Positions 48,201-54,795 of a stretch of 64,000 nt of DNA are shown piece by piece; position 1 is the stretch's first letter, and every line of letters begins with the position of its first letter. Where the stretch lies: contig CALAUA010000010.1 in assembly GCA_937891975.1 (NCBI GenBank), forward strand, positions 51,870 through 115,869, in the 5' to 3' direction. The notes under the pieces are model-generated. The model did no database searches and had not been told where the DNA came from. It saw only the letters and a program-made list of their open reading frames with translations. A program made the position numbers and the translations under genes. Origin of the DNA: an uncultured Bacteroidales bacterium. GTDB lineage: Bacteria > Bacteroidota > Bacteroidia > Bacteroidales > Paludibacteraceae.

Positions 48201-49718
48201 TTTACCTTTCTGGTCTGGCGCATTATTCGTACTCTTCAGCAGTTTCAACATCAACGCATTAGGTGCCTTCAATGTCTCGCTACCATCGGTTGAGAACTCA
48301 CCCACTTGATACACCTGACCTGCATACGTGTACTCATACGCCACTGCCAACACCTCATCTTGATTCAATGCGGTTTTTAGCGAGATATAACCCAATGCCG
48401 AGTTCAGCGAATACTCACCATTATTCAGCAATCGAGCCGACTCCACTTTCTCATAGTCCTCACCTAGTTCCATGCCTGTCAGCAATTGCATCACACTACT
48501 AACCTGCTGTATATCACGTATTTCAGGATGACCATTCACCAATGTCTCATACAGACTATTTGCTTTGTTATATGGAGTACGAGCACCTGCATCCACACTC
48601 CACGCCGAGTTCAACACATGCTGCGCATTATGCTCACCCAAGTCTGCCAGAGCCACGATATTACGCGCATCATCATAGTTGCCACGCTTGTTAGTTACCC
48701 ACACCTCTATACGATTGATGGTCACACCACTCGCTATGTATGGCAATGCCTGCATCGCCTGCTCATAATTATCACGGAAATAATAACTCAAGAAGAAATG
48801 TCGATTCTCATCATACGTATCAATCGGCACCTCAAAACTCGTAGTCTGCGCTCCTCCTTCACTCGAAACCGACTGGCTCTCAGAGTTTTGTTGCGAAATC
48901 AACGCCTGTACTTTCAGTTTACCAAACTTCAAGTCCGTCTTCACGCCAAATAGTGCCGAACTTCCGCTTATCAAACTGCTATTCAAGTTCATTGACACAT
49001 TACCGGCCTCTATCGACTGAATAATGTCATCCTCCTGACCCTTATAATTCATTTTCAGGTTTATCTGGTCAAAGCTGAACGACGCTTCCGTATTGTAACC
49101 CATATTAAAGTTCAACTTATCGCCCACTTTTCCGTTGACATTCACCTGAATCTTCTCATCAAAATCAAAGATATTGTTATTGCGCGAGCGTTCTGTCAGC
49201 GCAGGATTATCCACATATTGATGTTTGAAGCCAAACAGCAGTTCTGCCGAACCTTGCATCTTCAGTTGCACACCTCCTGGACCAAACACTTTATCTGCTG
49301 GACCGATATTAAATTTCATATCGGTGATATCAAACTTCTTCTCATTATCGTGCTCCACCTCACTTATTTTCTGCTGCCAATACTGCCCCATCTGTTGACG
49401 TTCACTATACGCACGATACTCATCCATCGTCATCATGAAGGGCGTCGCTATTTCTGTTTCACCGATGCGCGTACGCACCACGTAGCAACCATTCGCAGCA
49501 TCATATTCCACGGTAGTTGTCACGTTATCAGGCGTTTGCAAATCCAAACTACTTTGAGGACGGGTCAATTCTTCATAATTATCCGCACCCACGCCCTGCA
49601 CTTGCAGTGGAGCCATCACTACGCTATCGTTATCTTGCCACGATACGATACTATCCTGCTCCTGTGCTATTGCTAGCATAGGCAATACACCCAACAATAT
49701 GATTACTATATTCCTCAC
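42243..49718 (-). CDS. sprA: SprA, type IX secretion translocon / gliding motility protein
   Basis: A 2491-residue giant outer-membrane protein of the SprA/Sov family, the translocon of the Bacteroidetes type IX secretion system; its size is typical. Signal peptide RNIVIILLGVLPMLAIA, then a long beta-rich protein with the SprA hallmarks FDFDEKIQVNVNGKVGDKL and ADKVFGPGGVQLKMQGSAEL near the N terminus. The start is a GTG (49718) formed partly by a heptamer array; an in-frame GTG three codons earlier is also inside the array. It shows that the cell secretes proteins through T9SS, relevant for the M6 protease and the three-repeat protein. Confidence 0.96.
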   Translation of the reverse strand: MRNIVIILLGVLPMLAIAQEQDSIVSWQDNDSVVMAPLQVQGVGADNYEELTRPQSSLDLQTPDNVTTTVEYDAANGCYVVRTRIGETEIATPFMMTMDEYRAYSERQQMGQYWQQKISEVEHDNEKKFDITDMKFNIGPADKVFGPGGVQLKMQGSAELLFGFKHQYVDNPALTERSRNNNIFDFDEKIQVNVNGKVGDKLNFNMGYNTEASFSFDQINLKMNYKGQEDDIIQSIEAGNVSMNLNSSLISGSSALFGVKTDLKFGKLKVQALISQQNSESQSVSSEGGAQTTSFEVPIDTYDENRHFFLSYYFRDNYEQAMQALPYIASGVTINRIEVWVTNKRGNYDDARNIVALADLGEHNAQHVLNSAWSVDAGARTPYNKANSLYETLVNGHPEIRDIQQVSSVMQLLTGMELGEDYEKVESARLLNNGEYSLNSALGYISLKTALNQDEVLAVAYEYTYAGQVYQVGEFSTDGSETLKAPNALMLKLLKSTNNAPDQKGKGTWDLMMKNVYSLGASQMSGDKFELYIQYRNDSVGTEMQYLMEGDIKGKQLLRVMNLDRLDSRNNNSPDGRFDYVEGYTALSSSGRIIFPVLEPFGSHLARVIGDEKIAEKYIFQELYDSTLVNAQELSEKNKFVLTGKYKGSAGNEIRLNAMNIPRGSVVVTAGGATLVENVDYTVDYTMGTVTILNQSIIDSGTNVDVKLENQSLFSMQRKSLFGAHLEYEFNKDLTVGGTIMHLREKPLTTKVNTGSEPLANTIWGVNASWKTELQWLTLLVDKVPWIEATAPSTFQVNAEFAHLIPGHTKDVGNLGTAYIDDFEATKTNIDIHYPNYWRLASTPTGDRYDEAILGNNIAYNKNRALLAWYTIDPIFGYPQSNTPKHIKDDREVMSDHRTRIVYEQEVYPNKEVLPNADTKLAVMNLSYYPEERGPYNISAEEIGVDGKLTNPKQRWGGIMRKLDNTDFEKANIEYIEFWLMDPFLTNPDVGFEGGDLYIDLGDVSEDILRDGKKSFEHGLPLNDDESMVDKTMWGRAPKTTSTTVAFANESGAREKQDVGLNGLSTADEFLFEYNGTTPYADYVATLRSKVDPAVLALWEEDEFSPLNDPAGDDYHYYRGNDYDEAETPVLVRYKRYNGTEGNSPEMQENAAYGTASTLQPDIEDINQDNTLNDSERFYRYRISIRKEDMQRVGQQHIASIMETKVTLRNKETAMVKWYQFKIPLRGDTAMMKKVGNIRNFKSIRFARIYMTNFAQETHLRLASLDLVRGEWRSYTKGLYQDIVNNQYNISNPYTSAGSMDVEAVNIEENSNREPINYVLPPGITRQTDPGQAQLIAQNEQSMVFRLHDLAPKDARAVYKNVVYDMRQYKRLQMFVHAECLPQFDPIANKDISCFIRLGSDLKNNYYEYEIPLDLTPEGRYNNDNVLDRQKVWLEENMFDFDLQTLVNAKMARNRAKRAGNSSVGNTIPYESYDPDDLDNKITVLGNPTLEDVQAIMIGVRNKTDKEVNAEIWVNELRLSQFNEQGGVAAMANASLSISDIAQVNVSGRMETAGYGSIESNVLDRNMEDAYQLSVSAALEAGRLFPEKAKLQIPLYVSYSNETQSPKFDPLDTDVELSETLEIFETKEEKDSIRQMANTVHESTSFSVSNLKVDIHSKKRNMFYDPANFSISASYNEQEQFSPEIEKDVTKDYKGSFNYSYNFNPQPWEPFKNVEKVKKVKLLSELNFYYLPQSWAFNTNMHRSYTHLKMRDFNTADLGESVNNDMDLTFSKDFTWDRNFDFKYDLTKNMKFTFQTAMNSTVDEGYYAPEIIKDYHFTNDYYEAWKDTIMRSMGTWGTPYTYQQLFSASWNVPFNRIPYIEALTANASYNATYNWNRTMQTSATNTANLGNVISATRAWQVDGGINFETLYGKSKYWKQMTQHYNQRTMRRRAMFKPKTYTEVVTLEAGKPKEITHRLGSETLKLSATTADGKTVKLKLTSTSNTKATIESKVDLKDVSISLTTVDKQKRSPGLVVADMATYIGTMFRKVQVTYRNTNSLTLPGFAPQAGFMGQQRFDNLYAPGFDFAFGGFTDDFVEKAKDNGWLSGDTTVVQPAMRSKTSDLDIKLTLEPLPGLKIQLNGKRYEAQSTSIIYSYDQLQENMTGSFNITQVAIGTAFRKLGTAEDNFASDVFDQFLANRQVVSSRVQDQYRNVVYPNAGFIPSELRDKPYKPQYGTVASNTADVLVPAFLAAYTGRDVNTVNLNPFMGILQILPNWSVTFDGLGKLPWLRDHFKSINLTHAYTCKYAIGSYSSYSTWVPARELSDKQVGFVRDVTTDNPLPSSAYDISSVNLSENFSPLVGLNMTMKNSLSAKFEYRKQRNISLNINSVQITEGHTDEFVIGAGYTIKNLNFVTKNRDGGQKKVSNDLKLNVDISYKDIKTLLRKVEEDLTQASSGNKVLGIKISADYVLSQKINLQFFYDHQGTTPLISSSYPVKADNVGINVKLMLTR

Positions 49719-49751
49719 TCTAAACACTAAACTCTAGACACTAAACTCAAA
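49717..49751. repeat. Heptamer array at the sprA start
   Basis: Five 7-bp units of the ACACTAA/ACTCTAA type on the plus strand, i.e. TTTAGTG-like on the minus strand, the same phrase as at 4210 and 54745. The array supplies the likely GTG start of sprA. Confidence 0.85.
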
Positions 49752-49759
49752 CCTCCCAT

Positions 49760-50392
49760 CTACAGCATCTTCAATGCCTGTTTAATCACTTGCTCAACAC
49801 CTGCATTAGGGTCTGCACTCAATATCTTATCCACCACTTTGCCACTTGCTGCCGCAGCAAAACCCAGCATTGTCAGCGCACTCACCGCTTCTTGTTTGAT
49901 TTCACTATCCACGCCTTTAACCTCTAAACTGTAGCCGCTTGCGGCGTCCTCTAAACTGCCTTGGTTCGCCTCCAAGCCAAGGTCTATTTTCAGCACCTTA
50001 TCTTTCAAATCTACTATGATTCGTTGAGCAGTCTTTGGTCCTAGTCCCTTCACTTGCGATAGCGCACGAGCGTTACCTGTAGCTATGATCTGGCGTATCT
50101 CACTCGCAGAGTATGCCGACATAATCATACGTGCAGTATTGGCGCCTATACCGCTTACGGTCATCAGCATCAGAAACAACTCACGCTCACCGCGAGTAAA
50201 GAATCCGAACAAATCATGCGTATCCTCACGTATAATTTCGGTTACAAATAGTTTCGTTTCTGTATTTTCTTTGCCAACCAATGCCGAGTAGCTTGGCAAT
50301 GCGATATTAATGGCATATCCCACTCCTGCGGCTTCTATTACAGCATAAGTCGGGGTCAAATCTGCCAAATTTCCTTTTATATATTCTATCAT
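49760..50392 (-). CDS. ruvA: Holliday junction branch migration protein RuvA
   Basis: A 210-residue DNA-binding subunit of the RuvAB helicase. OB-fold domain (MIEYIKGNLADL), two helix-hairpin-helix motifs (MLMTVSGIGANTARM and ALSQVKGLGPKTAQRIIVDLKDK) and the C-terminal RuvB-contact domain (KQEAVSALTMLGF). The start at 50392 (MIEYIKG) is the standard one, six residues into the open frame. A repeat module at 49922-49958 encodes EDAASGYSLEVKG in the flexible linker between domains 2 and 3. It is upstream of sprA with the heptamer array between them. Confidence 0.96.
   Translation of the reverse strand: MIEYIKGNLADLTPTYAVIEAAGVGYAINIALPSYSALVGKENTETKLFVTEIIREDTHDLFGFFTRGERELFLMLMTVSGIGANTARMIMSAYSASEIRQIIATGNARALSQVKGLGPKTAQRIIVDLKDKVLKIDLGLEANQGSLEDAASGYSLEVKGVDSEIKQEAVSALTMLGFAAAASGKVVDKILSADPNAGVEQVIKQALKML
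49922..49958. repeat. GACG-hairpin-CTAC module inside ruvA
   Basis: Two copies of CTCTAAACTG flank TAGCCGCTTGCGGCGTC, so the minus strand reads GACG-CCGCAAGCGG-CTA. The direct-repeat period is 27 bp, nine codons, so the frame is conserved. Confidence 0.85.
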
Positions 50393-50644
50393 AATTACGA
50401 GTGTACACAAAAACGCGCAAAATTAGTAAAAATTTCGCATATATACAAGAAAATAGACGCTTTTTTTGAAAAAGATGAAATTACACTAACAATTAGTAGG
50501 TAAATGGGACATCCTTATAAGAACTTTAGTCATATATCGACAGGGAACTATACACGAGTAGACATTGATTTTATTTTAAACAATTAAGATCAATTTTGAT
50601 GTCAATTAATGACAACAAGTGTCGATAGGTATATATGTTCCAAT
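50393..50644. other. AT-rich gap between tonB-like and ruvA genes
   Basis: No gene could be supported. An 8-bp inverted repeat TATCGACA (50535-50542) and TGTCGATA (50620-50627) is the only structure I see; a small RNA is possible but unproven. Confidence 0.4.
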
Positions 50645-50680
50645 AAAAAAGCCTCCGTAAATCTTTACGAAGGCTTTTTT
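50645..50680. terminator. Terminator downstream of the TonB-domain gene
   Basis: GCCTCCGTAAA pairs with TTTACGAAGGC around TC, with A and T runs on the two sides. Confidence 0.9.
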
Positions 50681-50705
50681 ACTATATGATTAACGTTGCA
50701 ATGTA

Positions 50706-51284
50706 TTACAATTTAAATTGCAAAGGCAACATCACTTGCGCACGAACTGGTTTGCCATCCTTTTGACCTGGAGCCCAGTTACTCAAAGTAGAGAACGCAC
50801 GTACTGCTTCATCATCCAACACGGTGTAACCACTGCTTCTCATGACTTTCACACTCGATACAGAACCATCTTTCTCTACGATTAAGGTGCATATTACTTT
50901 ACCTTCCCAGCCATTGGCTTTTGCCTCTGCAGGGTATTTCGTATTCGCAGCTACTACTTTCATTGCCTCAGTTAGTCCGCCTGGATATTCAGGTTGTACA
51001 TCCAAACCTAACTTCAACACAGGTTCTTCCACTGGCTCTTCTACCACTGCCTCCTCAACTACCACTTCTTCAGCAACTTCCTCTGTAACCTCTTCTACAA
51101 CCACCTCTTCAGCCAAAGTTTCTTCGGCAGCTTCCTCAATAATAGGCTCTTCAGCAATGGTTTCTTCAACTACAACCTCCTCTACAACAGGTTCTTCCGC
51201 AGAAACAGTATCTGTCTTTTCTGCTTTCTTGGCACAAGCTACACATACAATAGCTGCCAACAAAATCAATGATAACTTTTTCAT
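50706..51284 (-). CDS. Lipoprotein with acidic repeats and a TonB C-terminal domain
   Basis: A 192-residue protein with lipobox VCVACAK (Cys at about 18), an acidic low-complexity stretch of EEVVVEE-type repeats (about 25-95) and a TonB C-terminal domain (about 105-192: YPGGLTEAMKVVAANTKYP, then VICTLIVEKDGSVSSVKVMRSSG). Classical TonB is anchored by an inner-membrane helix, whereas this is a lipoprotein, and the usual proline-rich linker is replaced by an acidic one. It may couple to an outer-membrane receptor or have another envelope role. The promoter is at 51324-51354. Confidence 0.8.
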   Translation of the reverse strand: MKKLSLILLAAIVCVACAKKAEKTDTVSAEEPVVEEVVVEETIAEEPIIEEAAEETLAEEVVVEEVTEEVAEEVVVEEAVVEEPVEEPVLKLGLDVQPEYPGGLTEAMKVVAANTKYPAEAKANGWEGKVICTLIVEKDGSVSSVKVMRSSGYTVLDDEAVRAFSTLSNWAPGQKDGKPVRAQVMLPLQFKL

Positions 51285-51323
51285 AATAAAGATATTTTTA
51301 AAGATTAAATATATTTTCGCTTG

Positions 51324-51354
51324 CAAAGGTACAATAATTTTTCAATATAACAAA
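51324..51354 (-). promoter_or_regulatory. Promoter of the TonB-domain gene
   Basis: Minus-strand TTTG (51351-51354), 19 bases, TACCTTTG (51324-51331). Confidence 0.75.
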
Positions 51355-51398
51355 ATAAATCGTGCATTTATTTTATTTCTCCTTTCTTTTACCTTTCC

Positions 51399-51442
51399 CC
51401 TTACCACCTCCGTACTACTTCCGTACCACTTCCGTACCACTC
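51399..51442. repeat. 11-bp tandem array CCGTACCACTT
   Basis: Four units of 11 bp: CCTTACCACCT, then CCGTACTACTT, and two near-identical CCGTACCACTT-type units. It lies in the gap between the TonB-domain gene and the DUF4491 gene; the remainder of the gap has no gene. Confidence 0.85.
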
Positions 51443-51537
51443 GATACTTTCCTAGTAGGTTGCTTGCGATTTTTCTGCTTGAATCACACCTACATATGGA
51501 TTCACGTAACCAAGGCCTTGTATGTTTGATAGAGGGA

Positions 51538-51828
51538 TTATGAGTCCTTCCTTTTCGGATTCTTAGGAAACCAGCCACGCTCTACGCGCTTCTTTTGCTC
51601 GAAGAGTTCAAGGATAGACCAAAAGCAGGAGAAAGATATAACACCCAGTATCACAGAGAAATAGATATTCTCAATCAGCAGCGAGCCCACCAACATCACT
51701 ACCCCTGCTAATGCAAATACCCACCAGCACTTCGTGCCAAAATAATACTCACCTTTGATTACCAAAGGATGAAAAAAGCCAATACACAAAAAGGCTACTA
51801 ATCCTAATACAATACCTGAGAAATTCAT
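51538..51828 (-). CDS. DUF4491 family small membrane protein
   Basis: A 96-residue protein with three membrane segments (about 5-20, 33-52, 56-75) and a basic tail. The opening GLVAFLCIGFFHPLVIKGEYYFG and the central TKCWWVFALAGVVMLV agree with the DUF4491 family of Bacteroidetes, whose function is unknown. It is four bases after the outer-membrane protein gene and is likely co-transcribed with it. Confidence 0.8.
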   Translation of the reverse strand: MNFSGIVLGLVAFLCIGFFHPLVIKGEYYFGTKCWWVFALAGVVMLVGSLLIENIYFSVILGVISFSCFWSILELFEQKKRVERGWFPKNPKRKDS

Positions 51829-51831
51829 TTT

Positions 51832-52518
51832 TTAGTGACAGAACATAAAACCAAAGAAGAATCGCGGACCAGTAGGCATTAGCAGTTGATTCTCTGCAAA
51901 TGCTAGCATCCAATCCATGCGAAGGGTCAGATGGACACGTTTAGTCATACACCAGTCCATGCCCACGTATGGGTTCACATAGCCAAACCCTTGTTTGGTG
52001 AGCATGGTCCACTCTTCGGGTTGCCAATCAGCCTCACTACCTTCTACCACAGAGAGCGTGCGCATCGCACCACCACCCACAGCAGCACCAATGTATGGCC
52101 ACACTTTTTCCATGCGCCAGCATGCATCTGCTAACAGGCCACCCGAACCAACACGCACATAACTGCCTGATTGTAAGACATCTCTCATATCGGTAGCACC
52201 AGACTTCATGGTTGATACATATCCCTCACAACCTACACGTAAGTGTTTCCAGAGGTTTATTCGCAACGAACCACCAATACCCGTAGTCATACCCTGCGGA
52301 CTAATACTTTCGCCAGAGGGTAATACAGCAGAAGGATTCTTGCCGAAAAGATAACCTGCATGCAACATCATTCCGCCACTATATCCTTGGAATACAGGTG
52401 TTTTCTCTTTGTCTACAATATTTTTTTTCGTTGCAGTGGTATCTTGTGTCACCTCCTGTTGCGCATATGTCGCCGTGGCGATTACCAACAATATCAATAG
52501 TATTTTCTTTCTCATCAT
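51832..52518 (-). CDS. Small outer-membrane beta-barrel protein, unassigned
   Basis: A 228-residue exported protein (signal peptide ending ATYAQQ). It shows alternating hydrophobic strands with glycine-aromatic turns and ends in an aromatic/histidine residue set (FFFGFMFCH), typical of an 8- to 10-stranded barrel. No family is recognised. The start is MMRKKILL (52518) or one codon later; an upstream ATG in the frame gives a non-signal extension. A TACCTTTG -7 box is at 52552-52559 on the minus strand. Confidence 0.65.
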   Translation of the reverse strand: MMRKKILLILLVIATATYAQQEVTQDTTATKKNIVDKEKTPVFQGYSGGMMLHAGYLFGKNPSAVLPSGESISPQGMTTGIGGSLRINLWKHLRVGCEGYVSTMKSGATDMRDVLQSGSYVRVGSGGLLADACWRMEKVWPYIGAAVGGGAMRTLSVVEGSEADWQPEEWTMLTKQGFGYVNPYVGMDWCMTKRVHLTLRMDWMLAFAENQLLMPTGPRFFFGFMFCH

Positions 52519-52600
52519 TTGTTCTTTTGCAGTTCCATATTCATTTCGCTGCAAAGGTAGTACAAATAGGCTTAATTTTCCTTAAATCTAACTTAAATTA

Positions 52601-53194
52601 TTATCCTAACGGTATGCGGAGTTCGTTGATGGTGCCGTTGATGTCAAGAGAAAGGGAGAAATGATGACAACCCAGTTGCGACTTGATACGGATAATGCCC
52701 GGTTTGGAAACGGGCAAAAGGACTTTCAATATTCCGTCCAACATGGTGCGCAAGTCCTCTGGAGAAATGGTAATCTCACTCACAAAAGGATCAAGGTGCA
52801 GACGCGGAGTGAGTTGCTTGGCGGCAAAGTCCGCTTCATGCTCACGAATCCACTGAATAGCAAAGTCTTGGATATTCAGCGTATGCGATTGTTTGGGTGC
52901 TGCAGTATGCAAAATGATTCCTACACCACGGATGGATTCAATAGGCGTATTACGCGCAAAGCCCAGTTTACGGCGCAGGGAATGGAGATGCACATCAATA
53001 GTGCCTGTATCATACTGAAAACGTTGTCCCCAAACATTATCTACAATCTCATCGCGCTTGCAGACAGTGTCAGCATGCTGGAGAAGATACTCCAATAGCG
53101 CATACTCCAGTTGGGTAAGATGCACCACATCTCCACCGCGCGTCACGCAATGGAGATGTGTATCTAATTGAATATTACCCAATTGGTATTTCAT
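52601..53194 (-). CDS. Orphan winged-helix regulator with a degenerate ATPase-like C-terminal half
   Basis: A 197-residue protein. Residues 1-95 are an OmpR/PhoB-type winged helix (LTQLEYALLEYLLQHADTVC, then GTIDVHLHSLRRKLGF and IRGVGIIL). There is no receiver domain in front. The second half (about 105-197) resembles the start of a histidine kinase HATPase domain (DFAIQWIREHEADFAAKQL, then ISPEDLRTMLDGILKVLLPVSKPG), but the N-box Asn and the G-boxes are missing. Without a receiver it cannot be phosphorylated in the usual way. It may be a constitutive or ligand-controlled regulator of the Omp85 gene immediately upstream on the same strand (22-base gap). Confidence 0.7.
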   Translation of the reverse strand: MKYQLGNIQLDTHLHCVTRGGDVVHLTQLEYALLEYLLQHADTVCKRDEIVDNVWGQRFQYDTGTIDVHLHSLRRKLGFARNTPIESIRGVGIILHTAAPKQSHTLNIQDFAIQWIREHEADFAAKQLTPRLHLDPFVSEITISPEDLRTMLDGILKVLLPVSKPGIIRIKSQLGCHHFSLSLDINGTINELRIPLG

Positions 53195-53216
53195 GAGGGG
53201 AGACTTCTATAAGTGA

Positions 53217-54734
53217 TTAGAAGAGATAACCCATCTTAATATAGAAGTTCGCCCACTTGGCGTTGTCTTGTTTGTCGAACGCCATCGCCCAATCCACAGA
53301 AAGAACAAAGTTCTCGTTCATAGCTGCCTTCAAACCCAAACCAGCTGCCATGTGAGGCATATAGACGCGAGAATGGTCGAAGTTGCCGTCCTTATCCAAA
53401 GCGAAGTAGTCGCCCAATGGTAGAGGAGGAACGGGACGATCCTCCGACGGAGTGGATAATGTAGCCTCCAACACGTCTTTTGCATAAGCTGATTTGATAC
53501 CCTCTTCATCCAACTCGTATGGCTGAGTGATGATACCTAAATCGAAGAATGGAGCTAAACCAATATAGAAGTGCTGGCGACCGATGTCGAATGTAACCAC
53601 CTTACAACGGAGCTCTACATTGGCGTAGGCAAAGCCGTTTGCCAAAATACGGTTACGCATGATACCACGCAGCGAGTTAGCACCACCCAATCCCTCGTAC
53701 ATCACACGTTGGATAAACAAGGTATTGAGGTAGGTGTTCATATAGAATGGCGACTTACCTGCGATATTATTCTGTGTACCAATGCGATACGCGAAAGTCA
53801 CGCGGTCGCGATATACAGGTACATAGTGGCGGAAGTTGAAGTTGAACTGCAAGTGATTGTAGCCCGCAGCAGCTTGCTGAACGTACTTAGCATTGAAAGC
53901 AGCCGTGTAGGTAAAGAACGCATCAGCATAGATACCTTTGGTTGGGCAGGTGCGTTGGTCACGGCTGTCGTAAGTCAAGCCCAAACGTAAGTATGGGTGC
54001 CAACCACCAAGTGCCTCGTTCTTGTCAATGATACCCCACTTAACATATTTCTCGTACAACCCTTCTACATTCTGATTCATCGCTTTTTGCTCATAGCGTT
54101 TTAGGGCTGGATTATAAACATTCTTCTTGCCATTGAGCATGTCAATGTCGCACTCGTCAATCATGTAGCCAAGTACGCCAAGACCTGCATTCCACTTGAT
54201 ATCTTTCCAAATAGTACCTTCAATGTCGGCAGCGAAGCGGAAAAGGTCGCGTTTATATTTATAGAACGCGCGCGATTGGTAGTCCTCAAGCACACCCATC
54301 TTAACAGGATCTTTCTTCCACTTGTGGAAGTCTTGGTTATAAACCGACTGATAGCCATTGAAGCCATAGAAATCGCACATGGCGTCTGGTTGATAGGTAG
54401 CATCAAGGGTCAGACGGTGCTTAGGAATCAAGTACTTGCTATCGTAGTTCACACGGAAGATACCATAGTTCTTGGTGGTATAAGCCGCCTCCGCATAGAG
54501 CGAGTGGATATACTCAGGGTACTGCGAACCATCGCCATAATAGTAAATATTGGTCAGAGCGCCACCTTGGAAACCCAAGTCAGCATCAAACGCCACAGAC
54601 GGTAATACGCCGAAGTTCCAACCCGTCTTAATCTTACGACCGAGCGAGTCCACTTGTTGGACTTTCTCCTTCTTCGCTGCTTGCATTGACAATGTCAATA
54701 AAGCTGTAAATATCAATATAATAGTTCGTTTCAT
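53217..54734 (-). CDS. Omp85-superfamily outer-membrane barrel protein
   Basis: A 505-residue outer-membrane protein with a signal peptide ending MQAA and no POTRA domains. The barrel contains the Omp85 motif GGANSLRGIMRNR (like VRGY/F in BamA) and ends with aromatic MGYLF. The N-terminal region is DUF5982-like. It may transport or insert surface proteins or lipids; its partners are unknown. It sits in a minus-strand run with the winged-helix gene. A composite heptamer repeat separates it from the DUF819 gene. Confidence 0.8.
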   Translation of the reverse strand: MKRTIILIFTALLTLSMQAAKKEKVQQVDSLGRKIKTGWNFGVLPSVAFDADLGFQGGALTNIYYYGDGSQYPEYIHSLYAEAAYTTKNYGIFRVNYDSKYLIPKHRLTLDATYQPDAMCDFYGFNGYQSVYNQDFHKWKKDPVKMGVLEDYQSRAFYKYKRDLFRFAADIEGTIWKDIKWNAGLGVLGYMIDECDIDMLNGKKNVYNPALKRYEQKAMNQNVEGLYEKYVKWGIIDKNEALGGWHPYLRLGLTYDSRDQRTCPTKGIYADAFFTYTAAFNAKYVQQAAAGYNHLQFNFNFRHYVPVYRDRVTFAYRIGTQNNIAGKSPFYMNTYLNTLFIQRVMYEGLGGANSLRGIMRNRILANGFAYANVELRCKVVTFDIGRQHFYIGLAPFFDLGIITQPYELDEEGIKSAYAKDVLEATLSTPSEDRPVPPLPLGDYFALDKDGNFDHSRVYMPHMAAGLGLKAAMNENFVLSVDWAMAFDKQDNAKWANFYIKMGYLF

Positions 54735-54744
54735 ATTCTTTGTC

Positions 54745-54795
54745 TCTAAACACTAAACAGTAGCTCGCTCTGCGAGCGTTCACTAAACACTAAAT
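54745..54795. repeat. Composite repeat: heptamers plus hairpin (Omp85 / DUF819 gap)
   Basis: CTAAACACTAAACAG, then TAGCTCGCTCTGCGAGCGTT, then CACTAAACACTAAAT. On the minus strand this is TTTAGTG units, AACG-[CTCGC-AGA-GCGAG]-CTAC, TGTTTAG units, the same module as in ruvA. Confidence 0.9.

Noticed and set aside
42616..49676. Many plus-strand frames across sprA
   Set aside because: Shadows of the giant sprA gene; none has a signal, motif or promoter.
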